Both the position numbers and the translations under genes were made by a program. From the NCBI GenBank assembly GCA_963702835.1, contig OY969762.1, positions 806,001 through 870,000 on the forward strand: a stretch of DNA of 64,000 bases, read 5' to 3'. Each line of letters begins with the position of its first letter. The stretch's first letter is position 1. The notes under the pieces are model-generated. The model had not been told where the DNA came from. It did no database searches and was given only the letters and a program-made list of their open reading frames with translations. Source of the DNA: JAFGAV01 sp041479055 (lineage in GTDB: Bacteria > Acidobacteriota > Aminicenantia > Aminicenantales > JAFGAV01). Positions 28,982 to 37,216 of this stretch are shown here, piece by piece.

Positions 28982-29263
28982 TTAGAAATACTGGACCTCG
29001 ACGACAACGGTTTCACCTTCAAAGGACAATTCCACATCCTTCAATATGGCCTGGAGCTGTCCCTCGACTACGCTTTTCTGACTGTTGAGGGTGACCATCC
29101 CGACCCGCGACCTCTGCCAGGCGTCCTGAAAGTCAAGTTCAGCATAGGCCGCGTTGAACCTCTGCCGGACCCGGTCCCGGATGCGGTTGAGTGTCTTCCG
29201 CTTGTCCTTGAGGGACCGGGCCTGGGGGAGGTGAAGGTCGAGGACGAGCAATCCGATGATCAT
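28982..29263 (-). CDS. YlxP / DUF503 family protein
   Basis: A 93-residue protein of the DUF503 family commonly encoded between infB and rbfA, and of ill-defined function in ribosome biogenesis. It starts MIIGLLVLDLHLPQARSLKD, then KRKTLNRIRDRVRQRFNAAYAE and a C-terminal half with VTLNSQKSVVEGQL. It begins 15 nt after infB on the minus strand. Confidence 0.9.
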   Translation of the reverse strand: MIIGLLVLDLHLPQARSLKDKRKTLNRIRDRVRQRFNAAYAELDFQDAWQRSRVGMVTLNSQKSVVEGQLQAILKDVELSFEGETVVVEVQYF

Positions 29264-29278
29264 GGCCGGCTCCTACAG

Positions 29279-31165
29279 CTATTTGGGCTTGACGGTTTCG
29301 GTCAGGTAGGCCTCGATCAAATCGCCTTCCTGGATTTCCTTAAACCTGTCCAGGCTGATGCCGCATTCGAAGTTCTTCTGGACCTCGGTCACATTTTCCT
29401 TGATGTGCTTGAGAGAGGAGATGCGGCCTTTGAAGACGATTTCTTTGTTGCGAACAACGCGGGCCTCAGCCCCGCGCTGGATTTTGCCGTCGGTGACGTA
29501 GCAGCCGGCAATGACGCCCACCTTGGGGATGTGGAAGACACGGCGGATCTCGGCCCGGCCCAGAAAGACCTCCCGGACGGTCGGCTCCAGCAGGCCGGCC
29601 ACAGCCTTTTTCAGCTCCTCGATCAGCTGATAAATAATGGAGTAGGTCCGGATCTCTACGTTTTCCTTTTTGGCCTGCTCCAGCGTCTTTTGCCCGGCTC
29701 GAATATTATAGCCCAGGATGATGGCCTTGGAAGTGGAGGCCAGCAGGATGTCGGAGTCGGTGATGTTCCCGGTGCCGGCATGGATGATCCTGATTTTGAC
29801 CTGCTCGGTGGCCAGGGTAGGCAAGAGATCTTTGAGGACCTCCACCGAGCCCTGGACGTCGGCCTTGACCACCAGGGCCAGCTCTTTGACCACGCCCTCC
29901 TTGATCCGTTTGAAGAGATCTTCCAGGCTGACGTAGGCGGGAGCCCCCGGCTCTTTCTTCTTGAGGCCAGCCAGGCGATGATCGACAAGGAGCCTGGCTT
30001 GACCCAGGCTGGAGACGACTTGGAAGGCCTCCCCGGCCTCGGGGACTTCATTAAAGCCCAACACCTCAACCGGCATGGACATATCGGCCGTCTTGAGCGT
30101 CCGGCCCTGCTCATCGAAAAGGGCGCGGATTTTTCCGTGAGTGGTGCCGGAGATGAAGGTCTCCCCTTGGGATAAGGTCCCTTGCTGAACCAGGACCGTG
30201 GCCAGGGCGCCCTTTTTAGGGTCCAGCCGGGCCTCCAAGACGACGCCCTGGGCCGGAACGGACGGGTTGCCCTTGATCTCATTGACGTCCGCCAGGAGCA
30301 GGATCATCTCCAGCAGTTCCTTGATGTTCTTTTTCTCTTTGGCCGAAATGTCCAGGCTGACCGTCTTGCCTCCCCATTCCTCGATCAGCAGCCCTTCCTT
30401 GGAAAGTTGCTGCTTGACCCGGTCCAGGTTGGCCTCAGGCTTATCGATCTTGTTGATGGCCAAGATGATGGGCACCTTGGCCGCCTGGGCATGGCTGATG
30501 GCTTCCTTGGTCTGGGGCATGACTCCTTCGTCGGCCGCCACCACCAGGATGACGATGTCCGTGACCTTGGCCCCGCGAGCCCGAAGCCGGGTGAAGGCTT
30601 CGTGGCCGGGCGTGTCGATAAAGGTGATGAGACGGTTGCCCACCTTGACCTGGTAGGCGCCGATGTGCTGGGTGATCCCGCCCGATTCCTTGCCCACCAG
30701 GTTGGAGGCGCGGATGGCGTCCAGGAGGGTCGTTTTGCCGTGGTCGACATGGCCCATGATTGTCACCACCGGCGGCCGGATGACCTTACTCTCGGGGTGG
30801 AGGTCCGCTTCTCTGCGGACCGCTTCCTCGAGGGAGATGAATTCAAGGTCGTGGCCGACTTCTTTGGATAGAGTTTCGACCAGTGAACCGTCGAGGAGTT
30901 CCCCGGCCGAGAGGATGATCCCCTTGGCCGCCAGCTTATCCAGGAGAGTCTTGGGCGCGATCTTCAGGCGGTCGCCCAGCGCCTTAAGATCCATCCCCTC
31001 GGTCAGGACGAGATGGAGGCGCTGGGGAAGAACAGCTTCCTTGGGCTTCTTGACGGCCTCCTTGGCGGCCTTGACGGTTGCCGGAGCGGGTTTCTTGGCC
31101 GGGGCCGGAGGTGCCTCCTTGGGCTTGCCGGGCGTTCGAGGTTTGGCGGGCGGTTTGTTGTTCAT
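29279..31165 (-). CDS. infB: Translation initiation factor IF-2
   Basis: GTPase that brings fMet-tRNA to the 30S subunit. It has 628 residues, on the short side because the N-terminal region before the G domain is only about 130 residues, rich in Lys/Pro/Ala. G motifs are MGHVDHGKTTLLDAI, FIDTPGHEAFT and NKIDKPEANL. C-terminal domains end with CGISLDRFKEIQEGD. The start overlaps the nusA stop by 4 nt (ATGA). Confidence 0.97.
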   Translation of the reverse strand: MNNKPPAKPRTPGKPKEAPPAPAKKPAPATVKAAKEAVKKPKEAVLPQRLHLVLTEGMDLKALGDRLKIAPKTLLDKLAAKGIILSAGELLDGSLVETLSKEVGHDLEFISLEEAVRREADLHPESKVIRPPVVTIMGHVDHGKTTLLDAIRASNLVGKESGGITQHIGAYQVKVGNRLITFIDTPGHEAFTRLRARGAKVTDIVILVVAADEGVMPQTKEAISHAQAAKVPIILAINKIDKPEANLDRVKQQLSKEGLLIEEWGGKTVSLDISAKEKKNIKELLEMILLLADVNEIKGNPSVPAQGVVLEARLDPKKGALATVLVQQGTLSQGETFISGTTHGKIRALFDEQGRTLKTADMSMPVEVLGFNEVPEAGEAFQVVSSLGQARLLVDHRLAGLKKKEPGAPAYVSLEDLFKRIKEGVVKELALVVKADVQGSVEVLKDLLPTLATEQVKIRIIHAGTGNITDSDILLASTSKAIILGYNIRAGQKTLEQAKKENVEIRTYSIIYQLIEELKKAVAGLLEPTVREVFLGRAEIRRVFHIPKVGVIAGCYVTDGKIQRGAEARVVRNKEIVFKGRISSLKHIKENVTEVQKNFECGISLDRFKEIQEGDLIEAYLTETVKPK

Positions 31166-32199
31166 GATCCCATCTCTTTGATTCCGATTTTCCAGCCGAC
31201 CAGTTTGGAGGCCAGCTTCACGTTGATCCCTTTCTTGCCAATGGCCAGCGAGGTTTGGTCGGGGGCGACCAAAGCCTGGAGCCTTTTATTGTCCTGGTCC
31301 TCCAATTGGATGCGGCTCACTTTGGCCGGGCTGAGGGCGGATTTGGCGTAGATGGCCGGGTTAGGGGACCACAGGATGACATCAATTTTTTCTCCCTGCA
31401 GTTCCTTGCTGACAGCCAGGATCCGGCTGCCTTTGGGCCCGATGCAGGCGCCTACCGGATCCACATCGCGATCCTGAGTAAAGACGGCCACCTTGGCCCG
31501 TTCTCCCGGCTGCCTGACGATGTCCTTGATGACGATGATGTTGTTGGCGATCTCCGGAATCTCCAGCTCCAGCAGCTTGGCCAGAAAGCGGTAGCTCGTC
31601 CGGGAGGTCAGTATCTGAGCCCCCCGCATGCCAATCTGGACCTGACTGATGACGGCTTTGACCCTGTCGCCGCGCTGAAAGTTTTCGTTGGGCAGGATAT
31701 CCCGGAGCGGAAGAATGACTTCAGCCTGGTTTGCTTCCAGGATAAAACCGGAGTTCTCCAGCCGACGGACGATGCCGGAGATGATCTCTCCGGTGCGGGA
31801 GGCGAAGTCCTCATAGATCTTTTCCTGCTCGGCGTCCCTGACTTTTTGGAAAATGACCTGCTTGGCCGCCTGGGCGGAGATCCGGCCCAGGGTCTCGGGC
31901 GGCAGGTCGAGCTCCAGGGTGTCTCCGGGTTTGACGAAGGGATCGGTCTGGCGGGCCTCGCCCAGCGAAATTTCAGCGGATGGATCGGGGGGCGGCTCCT
32001 GATCGACGACTTTTTTGACGGCGTACACCCGGAGCTCTCCCTTCTCCGGCTGGAAGAAGACATTGACTTGTTCGTTGTGCACGAAGTGCTTGGCCGAAGC
32101 CACGCGGAGCGATTCCTTGATGGCGTTGACGATTACCGCGGGCTCCACCCCGCGCTCTTTGCTGAGCTGCAGGATGGTGTTCCAGACATTGATCTTCAT
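31162..32199 (-). CDS. nusA: Transcription termination/antitermination protein NusA
   Basis: RNA-polymerase-binding elongation factor. It has 345 residues: N-terminal domain (EPAVIVNAIKESLRVASAKH), S1 domain (GEIISGIVRRLENSGFIL) and two KH domains (VDPVGACIGPKGSRILAV; LVAPDQTSLAIGKKGINVKL). There are no C-terminal acidic repeats, normal for many phyla. It is the first gene of the operon: a good promoter lies just upstream. No rimP precedes it, although rimP is its usual neighbour. Confidence 0.97.
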   Translation of the reverse strand: MKINVWNTILQLSKERGVEPAVIVNAIKESLRVASAKHFVHNEQVNVFFQPEKGELRVYAVKKVVDQEPPPDPSAEISLGEARQTDPFVKPGDTLELDLPPETLGRISAQAAKQVIFQKVRDAEQEKIYEDFASRTGEIISGIVRRLENSGFILEANQAEVILPLRDILPNENFQRGDRVKAVISQVQIGMRGAQILTSRTSYRFLAKLLELEIPEIANNIIVIKDIVRQPGERAKVAVFTQDRDVDPVGACIGPKGSRILAVSKELQGEKIDVILWSPNPAIYAKSALSPAKVSRIQLEDQDNKRLQALVAPDQTSLAIGKKGINVKLASKLVGWKIGIKEMGS

Positions 32200-32242
32200 A
32201 GCCGCTAATCTTGGGGAATGTAAGGGCCCTCAAGAGGCCGGA

Positions 32243-32271
32243 ATTATATATGAATTCAGGAGCCGGGGCAA
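32243..32271 (-). promoter_or_regulatory. Promoter of the nusA-infB operon
   Basis: On the minus strand: -35 TTGCCC, 17-nt spacer, perfect -10 TATAAT. It lies 44 nt upstream of the nusA ATG, so the operon starts at nusA. Confidence 0.6.
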
Positions 32272-32282
32272 ATAGGGGCTGG

Positions 32283-32706
32283 GAGAGAAAGCATCCTTCT
32301 TCTGTGGCCTTGGGCGAGAAGGACGGGTCCTGTCCTGGGGCATCCCCTCGATGTTTCTTGTCAATGAGGCTACGGCCAGGGCGGCCTCGCTCCCGGGAAG
32401 GTTTTTAACGCCGTTCCCTCGCCGTCTTCTCAGCGCCTGCGGAACTCGCACCAAGAACCTGACCTCAGAACATGATTTATGGAACTTTAACATCTTCCGC
32501 GTTGATCAAGAAGCTCAGACACCCTCGGCGCCCCGCAGAACGGGGTTCCTTCGAATCCGGCTCGGGAAGGCTAAACCTTCCCTGATGGTCGCTACGGCTG
32601 CCCTAGCCATAGCTCAATTCCTGTGCACACTATCTCCCCGGGATAGGCCCCGCGGCACCCGTCCACTCTATTGTTTAAGAATATCGCGGAAAAAGGATGC
32701 TCTCTC
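32283..32706. repeat. Non-coding repeat island with imperfect terminal inverted repeats
   Basis: The roughly 470-nt gap between the nusA promoter and the hppA stop has no convincing gene. Its ends match as imperfect inverted repeats: GAGAGAAAGCATCCTTCTT at 32283 and, as complement, GAGAGAGCATCCTTTTT near 32690-32706. Inside lie several strong short hairpins (for example GGGAAGG-CTAAA-CCTTCCC and GCCCCGCAGAACGGGGT) and a module that recurs at 58114-58193. The right third resembles 35232-35327. It is probably a dispersed non-autonomous element or a structured RNA; which one cannot be decided here. Confidence 0.55.
32510..32592 (-). repeat. Dispersed hairpin repeat, copy 1
   Basis: Read on the minus strand, about 80 nt aligns to 58114-58193 with only scattered differences. 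The shared core is GCGACCAT.AGGGAAGG, TTTAGCCTT.CCGAGCCGG, GAAGG.ACCCCG and GGGGCGCCGAGG. It forms two hairpins: GGGAAGG/CCTTCCC around TTTAG, and CCCCG/CGGGG. Confidence 0.8.
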
Positions 32707-32742
32707 TAGGGAAGGGAGAAGAGCTAAGGGAAAATAATTAGC

Positions 32743-35109
32743 TTATTTCTTGCGTTTTGAGCCTCTTGCCATTAATCGCTGTTCCGCCGAGTCCGACTTG
32801 GATTCGATGACTTCCTCCACCTGGTGGAATTCCTTGAGCCCGGAGCGCTTGGAATACCAGATGGAAGCCACCGCGATCAGGAAGAGGGCCGCCACCACAG
32901 CGATGAGGGCCGGAGTTGTCCGGCGGTACTGGATGATGATGGGCGCGGCCAGCACCGAGACCAGGTTGATAACCTTGAGCATAGGGTTGAGGGCCGGGCC
33001 GGCCGTATCCTTGAGGGGGTCGCCTACGGTGTCGCCCACCACGGCTGCCTTGTGGGAGGCCGAGCCCTTGCCGCCGTACAGGCCGTCCTCGATGAGTTTC
33101 TTGGCGTTATCCCAGGAGCCGCCGGTGTTGGACATGAATACGGCCAGGAGCTGGCCGGACAGAATGGCCCCGGCCAGGAAACCGCCCAGCGCTTCGACTT
33201 GAAGGACCAGGCCGACGAGCAGGGGGGTCAGGATAGCCAGCAGGGCCAAGCCGATGAGCTCCTTCTGGGCGGCTATGGTGCAGATTTGGACGGCCTGTTT
33301 GTAGTCCGGTTTGACCTTGCCCTGCATCAGGCCGGGGATGCGAAATTGACGGCGGACCTCCATGACGATAAGCGAAGCGGCCCGGGAAACGGCATTCAGG
33401 GTCAACGAGGAGAAAAGCCAAGGGATGGCGCCGCCGATGAGCAGTCCGACCAGGACTAGGGGCATCGACACGCGGATGCCCGTCGAGGCCAGAGTCTGGG
33501 AGGCCTGCAGCAAGCCGCTTTCGACCAGCGGTTTCTGGACTTTAGTCACGTCGGTAAGATATGAGCCGAACAGGGATACCGCGGCGATGACGGCCGAGCC
33601 GATGGCCACGCCTTTGGTGATGGCTTTGGTGGTGTTGCCCACGGCGTCCAGGTCGGCCATGATCTGGCGGGCGTTTTTGTCCAGGCCGGCCATTTCGCCG
33701 ATGCCGTTGGCGTTGTCGCAGATGGGGCCGAAAGAATCCATGGCCACGTTGTTGCCGGTCAGGGTCAGCATCCCGATGCCGGTCATGGCCACACCGTACA
33801 GGACATAGACGACGCCCGTGGGGCCCTGGCTCATGTAGGGGAGGTAGATGAGGATGGCCGAGCCGATGGTCGAGGCGATGACCAGGATGGACCACACCGA
33901 CGATTCCATGCCGAACGACAGGCCGGACAGGAGGAGAGTGGCCGAGCCCGTTCGCGACGAGGCGGCGATCTCTTTGACCGGAGCATGATGGGTGTCGGTG
34001 AAGTATTTGGTCAGCTCGTCAATGAGGATGGCCAGGATGATGCCCGCCGCCACCGATAGGAAGGCCCGCCATTCGTGCATGTAGAAATGGGCGATCAGGG
34101 CAAAGGCGACGAGGCAGATGAAGGCCGAGGTGTAGAAGCCCCGGTTGATGGCGGACATGGCGTTGCCCCGCTGCTGGCCTTTGCGGCCGCGGACAAGGTA
34201 GGTGCCGATGATGGAGGAGAAGACGCCGATGCCGCGCACCAGCAGGGGGAAGATGATCCACTTGATCTGGTGGGTCAGGGCCACCAGGGCCAGGCCCAGG
34301 ATCAGGCCGGCAACGATGGTCACTTCGTAGCTTTCAAAGATGTCGGCGGCCATGCCGGCGCAATCGCCGACGTTGTCGCCCACCAGATCGGCCACCACCG
34401 CTGCGTTGCGGGGATCATCCTCGGGGATGTTGGCCTCGACCTTGCCCACCAGGTCGGCGCCCACGTCGGCGGCCTTGGTGTAGATGCCGCCGCCCACCCG
34501 CATGAACATGGCCAGGAGCGTGCCGCCGAACCCAAAGCCCAGCAGGGCATCGGGCGCAGCCTTTTGGAAAATCAGGAAGATGACCGTCCCCCCCAGCAGG
34601 CCCAGACCGTCGGTCAGCATGCCGGTGATGGTTCCGGTCCGGTAGGCGATCTTCAAGGCCTTGTCAAAGCTGGTCCGGGCGGCGGAGGCCACGCGCACGT
34701 TGCCCTGAACGGCCATCCGCATGCCGAACTGTCCGACCGTCAGGGAAAAGAGAGCGCCCAGGATAAAAGCCGCTGCCCGGCCGAAGCCGATGATCAGTTT
34801 GATCTTATTCGGGTCCGAGGCATATCGGGGAAAACGCTCCAGGGCTTCGGGCGAGGGGGGGACGATATAAACGCTGAAAAATAGGGCCACGGTCAGAACG
34901 ACGATCAAAGGGAGAATGGTCTTGAGCTGGCGGGAAAGGTAGGTTTCAGCGCCCTGTTTAATGGCCCCCCAAACCTCGATCATTTTGGGGGTGCCTTTGT
35001 CTTTGGACATGATCTGACGCCGAAGGAATAGGGCATAAGCCAGTCCCAGTAGAGCGATGCCCAGGACGGACCACAAGGCGACCGTTTCGAATAGCGTTTT
35101 TTGCAGCAT
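32743..35109 (-). CDS. hppA: Membrane-bound H+-translocating pyrophosphatase (K+-independent type)
   Basis: Couples PPi hydrolysis to cation pumping across the inner membrane. It has 788 residues and about sixteen helices. The PPi/Mg motifs are DVGADLVGKVEANIPEDDP followed by NAAVVADLVGDNVGDCAGM, and near the C-terminus WDNAKKLIEDGLYGGKGS and HKAAVVGDTVGDPLKDTAGP. The diagnostic segment reads GNTTKAITKG with Lys495 and Thr498, the combination known for K+-independent, proton-pumping enzymes (K+-dependent forms have Ala there). GGAGGGAG precedes the ATG and a consensus promoter lies upstream. It could supply proton motive force from biosynthetic PPi in an energy-limited cell. Confidence 0.95.
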   Translation of the reverse strand: MLQKTLFETVALWSVLGIALLGLAYALFLRRQIMSKDKGTPKMIEVWGAIKQGAETYLSRQLKTILPLIVVLTVALFFSVYIVPPSPEALERFPRYASDPNKIKLIIGFGRAAAFILGALFSLTVGQFGMRMAVQGNVRVASAARTSFDKALKIAYRTGTITGMLTDGLGLLGGTVIFLIFQKAAPDALLGFGFGGTLLAMFMRVGGGIYTKAADVGADLVGKVEANIPEDDPRNAAVVADLVGDNVGDCAGMAADIFESYEVTIVAGLILGLALVALTHQIKWIIFPLLVRGIGVFSSIIGTYLVRGRKGQQRGNAMSAINRGFYTSAFICLVAFALIAHFYMHEWRAFLSVAAGIILAILIDELTKYFTDTHHAPVKEIAASSRTGSATLLLSGLSFGMESSVWSILVIASTIGSAILIYLPYMSQGPTGVVYVLYGVAMTGIGMLTLTGNNVAMDSFGPICDNANGIGEMAGLDKNARQIMADLDAVGNTTKAITKGVAIGSAVIAAVSLFGSYLTDVTKVQKPLVESGLLQASQTLASTGIRVSMPLVLVGLLIGGAIPWLFSSLTLNAVSRAASLIVMEVRRQFRIPGLMQGKVKPDYKQAVQICTIAAQKELIGLALLAILTPLLVGLVLQVEALGGFLAGAILSGQLLAVFMSNTGGSWDNAKKLIEDGLYGGKGSASHKAAVVGDTVGDPLKDTAGPALNPMLKVINLVSVLAAPIIIQYRRTTPALIAVVAALFLIAVASIWYSKRSGLKEFHQVEEVIESKSDSAEQRLMARGSKRKK

Positions 35110-35171
35110 AAACGTCTCCCTCCTTCGGATTTCTATGATTCCGCCAAGAGGTTCGGAAAATGAAGGGGCTA

Positions 35172-35200
35172 TCTATAGCATAAACAGGGCGAAATTTCAA
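35172..35200 (-). promoter_or_regulatory. Promoter of hppA
   Basis: On the minus strand: -35 TTGAAA, 17-nt spacer, -10 TATAGA. A leader of about 60 nt with GGAGGGAG precedes the ATG at 35109. Confidence 0.6.
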
Positions 35201-35231
35201 TTTGGCTCAATTTTAAATGTTCTTTATCAAT

Positions 35232-35327
35232 CCATAGCCCAAGGGCTGCATACACTATCTCCATGGATTTGACCCCACACAACCCTTCTCCCGTATTATC
35301 TGGATTTGCAATAGAAAAAGGGATGCT
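35232..35327 (+). repeat. Diverged relative of the right part of the 32.6-kb repeat island
   Basis: By eye it shares CCATAGC.CAA, CTG..., ACACTATCTCC, a following GGAT, CCCC, and a terminal AAAAAGGGATGCT with 32607-32702 in the same order and spacing. I estimate roughly two thirds identity. It fills the gap between the miaB stop and the hppA promoter. The alignment is manual and should be treated as tentative. Confidence 0.45.
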
Positions 35328-35337
35328 TTTAATAATT

Positions 35338-36678
35338 TTACAATTTGCCAATTTCGCCCGTGAGGCTGTAGGGGCCGCAGCCGGTCACCCGGACCTCAAC
35401 GAAGCGGTGGACAGGGGAGAGGCCCTCGGGCGCGGTGAAGTTGACTACCCGGTAGCTTTCATCCCGGCCGCTGTAAGCGCGCGGGTCTTTCTTGGATGCT
35501 CCAGTGCAGAGCACGCGCCGCGTGCTTCCGACCAAAGCCCGGTTGAGCTCGAGCTGGACCTGTTTTTGGCGTTCCTGCAGTTCCACCAGGCGCCTTTTTT
35601 TGACCTGGACAGGGACATCGTCGGCCCGGCGGGCCGAAGCCGTAAATGGCCGCGGCGAGTAGCGGAAGGAAAAAATATTGGCGAAGCGGACAATCTCCAA
35701 GGCTTGGAGCGTATGGGCAAAATCCTCTTCGGTCTCGCCGGGGAAACCGACCATGATATCCGTGCTCAGCTCCAGCCCGGGCAAAGACTGGCGGAGCGTG
35801 TCCGACAACCGCAGATATTCTTCCCGGGTGTAGCCGCGGTTCATTCGCTCCAGGACTCGCCTGGAGCCGGACTGAAGCGGCAGATGAACCTGCCGGCAGA
35901 TGGCCGGGGTTTCCTGCATGGCCAGGATGATAGCCCCGCTGAAGTTTTTGGGGTGGGAGGTTATGAAGCGGACCCATTCCAGGCCGGGCGTTGCTCCGGC
36001 CTGGCGGAGCAGACCGGGAAAGTCTAGGCCCGACTCCGGGTCGCGGTAGGTGTTCACGTTCTGGCCCAGGAGAATGATTTCCTTGTATCCGGCAGCGGCC
36101 AGTCCATGGATTTCGTCCATGACCAGCCGCAGGGGCCGGAACTTTTCGCGGCCCCTGGCATAGGGAACGATGCAGTAGGCGCAGAAGTTGTTGCAGCCTT
36201 CCATGATCGTGACAAAGGCGCTGGCCCGGCTTTCTCGGAGAAAAATCCTGGGCCGGTCCTCGCGCCAGACGGAGGCCTGCTCAACATCCACCGCCTTCCC
36301 AGATCCGGCCTCCAGAAGCCGGGGCAAGCGGGAATAGCTGTCCGGTCCCAGGACCAGGTCCACTTCCGGCACCCGGCTCATGATCTTTGCTCCCTGGGCC
36401 TGGGCCGTGCAGCCTGCCACCGCCAGCCGAAAATTATGCTTTCTTTTCAGGACAGCCAGACGGCCCAGGAAGGAAAACAGCTTTTCCTCGGATTTTTGGC
36501 GCACCGAGCAAGTGTTGACGATGACCAGGTCGCTGGCCTCCGGAGAATCTGTTTTCTCCATCCCCGCTTCGGCCAGGAGGCCGGCCATGTATTCCGAATC
36601 GTTCTCATTCATCTGGCAGCCGAAGGTATGGATGTGGAAGGCGGGGTGCGGCCGCTGGCCGAGGCGTGCCTTTATCAT
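35338..36678 (-). CDS. miaB: tRNA-2-methylthio-N6-dimethylallyladenosine synthase
   Basis: Radical-SAM methylthiotransferase acting on A37 of tRNAs. About 446 residues from ATG 36678 (MIKARLGQRP); an upstream in-frame ATG at 36768 would overlap the previous gene and adds an atypical tail. The UPF0004 domain Cys are in HIHTFGCQMNENDSEY, VNTCSVRQKSEEK and VAGCTAQ. The radical SAM cluster is in EGCNNFCAYCIVPYARGRE. A TRAM domain closes the protein. MiaB rather than MtaB/RimO is suggested by NTCSVR and GCQMN. No Shine-Dalgarno is obvious. Confidence 0.93.
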   Translation of the reverse strand: MIKARLGQRPHPAFHIHTFGCQMNENDSEYMAGLLAEAGMEKTDSPEASDLVIVNTCSVRQKSEEKLFSFLGRLAVLKRKHNFRLAVAGCTAQAQGAKIMSRVPEVDLVLGPDSYSRLPRLLEAGSGKAVDVEQASVWREDRPRIFLRESRASAFVTIMEGCNNFCAYCIVPYARGREKFRPLRLVMDEIHGLAAAGYKEIILLGQNVNTYRDPESGLDFPGLLRQAGATPGLEWVRFITSHPKNFSGAIILAMQETPAICRQVHLPLQSGSRRVLERMNRGYTREEYLRLSDTLRQSLPGLELSTDIMVGFPGETEEDFAHTLQALEIVRFANIFSFRYSPRPFTASARRADDVPVQVKKRRLVELQERQKQVQLELNRALVGSTRRVLCTGASKKDPRAYSGRDESYRVVNFTAPEGLSPVHRFVEVRVTGCGPYSLTGEIGKL

Positions 36679-36716
36679 GGACAAATGACTAACTCTGCCG
36701 GAGGCCGGAGTGGTCT

Positions 36717-37193
36717 CTATAATGTTTTTTCCAGAATGCCGGCCGCCGTTCGGATGAACTTTGGGCACAGGTTTTGGTGAAGCCCTAGCTGTTTGATTCT
36801 CTCTTGCCCGCGGGCCGAGCCGAGGTCATGTCCGAGCAGCACTTTGCAGCGCAGGGAGCCGTGTCGGGAACGGAAACGGTCCATGAACTCCCCAACCAGC
36901 CGATAGGTTTTTTCCTTGGACGCGTCATCCTTAGCCCGGACCTTTCCGTATTTCAGGCCGATGACCATTATGGCCCCGGTCACCGCGCCGCAGGTCTCTC
37001 CCAGCCGGGCCATACCGGCGCCGAAGCCTTGGGCCAGCCGGAAGGCTTTTTCCCGCTCAAGGCCGAGGCTTGGGGCGTAGGCCGCCAGGACGGCCTGGCT
37101 GCAGTTGAAACCCTGGCCAAATAGGCTGATGGCCCGGTTGGCCCGCGGCCCGCGTTCCAGGGAGGATTTCTTGGGTCCGGTCGGTTTCAGCAT
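36717..37193 (-). CDS. C_GCAxxG_C_C family protein (putative redox protein)
   Basis: A 158-residue protein with the family's Cys pattern: FNCSQAVLAAYA, then GFGAGMARLGETCGAVTGAI, then CKVLLGHDL, and a final LCPKFIRTAAGIL. The conserved Cys probably bind a metal or cluster or carry out redox chemistry; the family is uncharacterised. It starts ATG 37193 with an upstream GGAG. It lies 23 nt after recN on the minus strand. Confidence 0.85.
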   Translation of the reverse strand: MLKPTGPKKSSLERGPRANRAISLFGQGFNCSQAVLAAYAPSLGLEREKAFRLAQGFGAGMARLGETCGAVTGAIMVIGLKYGKVRAKDDASKEKTYRLVGEFMDRFRSRHGSLRCKVLLGHDLGSARGQERIKQLGLHQNLCPKFIRTAAGILEKTL

Positions 37194-37216
37194 GGTTATC
37201 TCCTTAAGAGGGCCGC

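Noticed and set aside
32541..32560. TTCGAATCC resembling a tRNA T-loop
   Set aside because: No acceptor stem, D-arm or anticodon arm could be built around it; it belongs to the repeat.
32351..32737. 128-codon plus-strand ORF in the repeat island
   Set aside because: Its sequence is the translation of the hairpin repeats, part of which recurs at 58.1 kb in another reading context; no Shine-Dalgarno.
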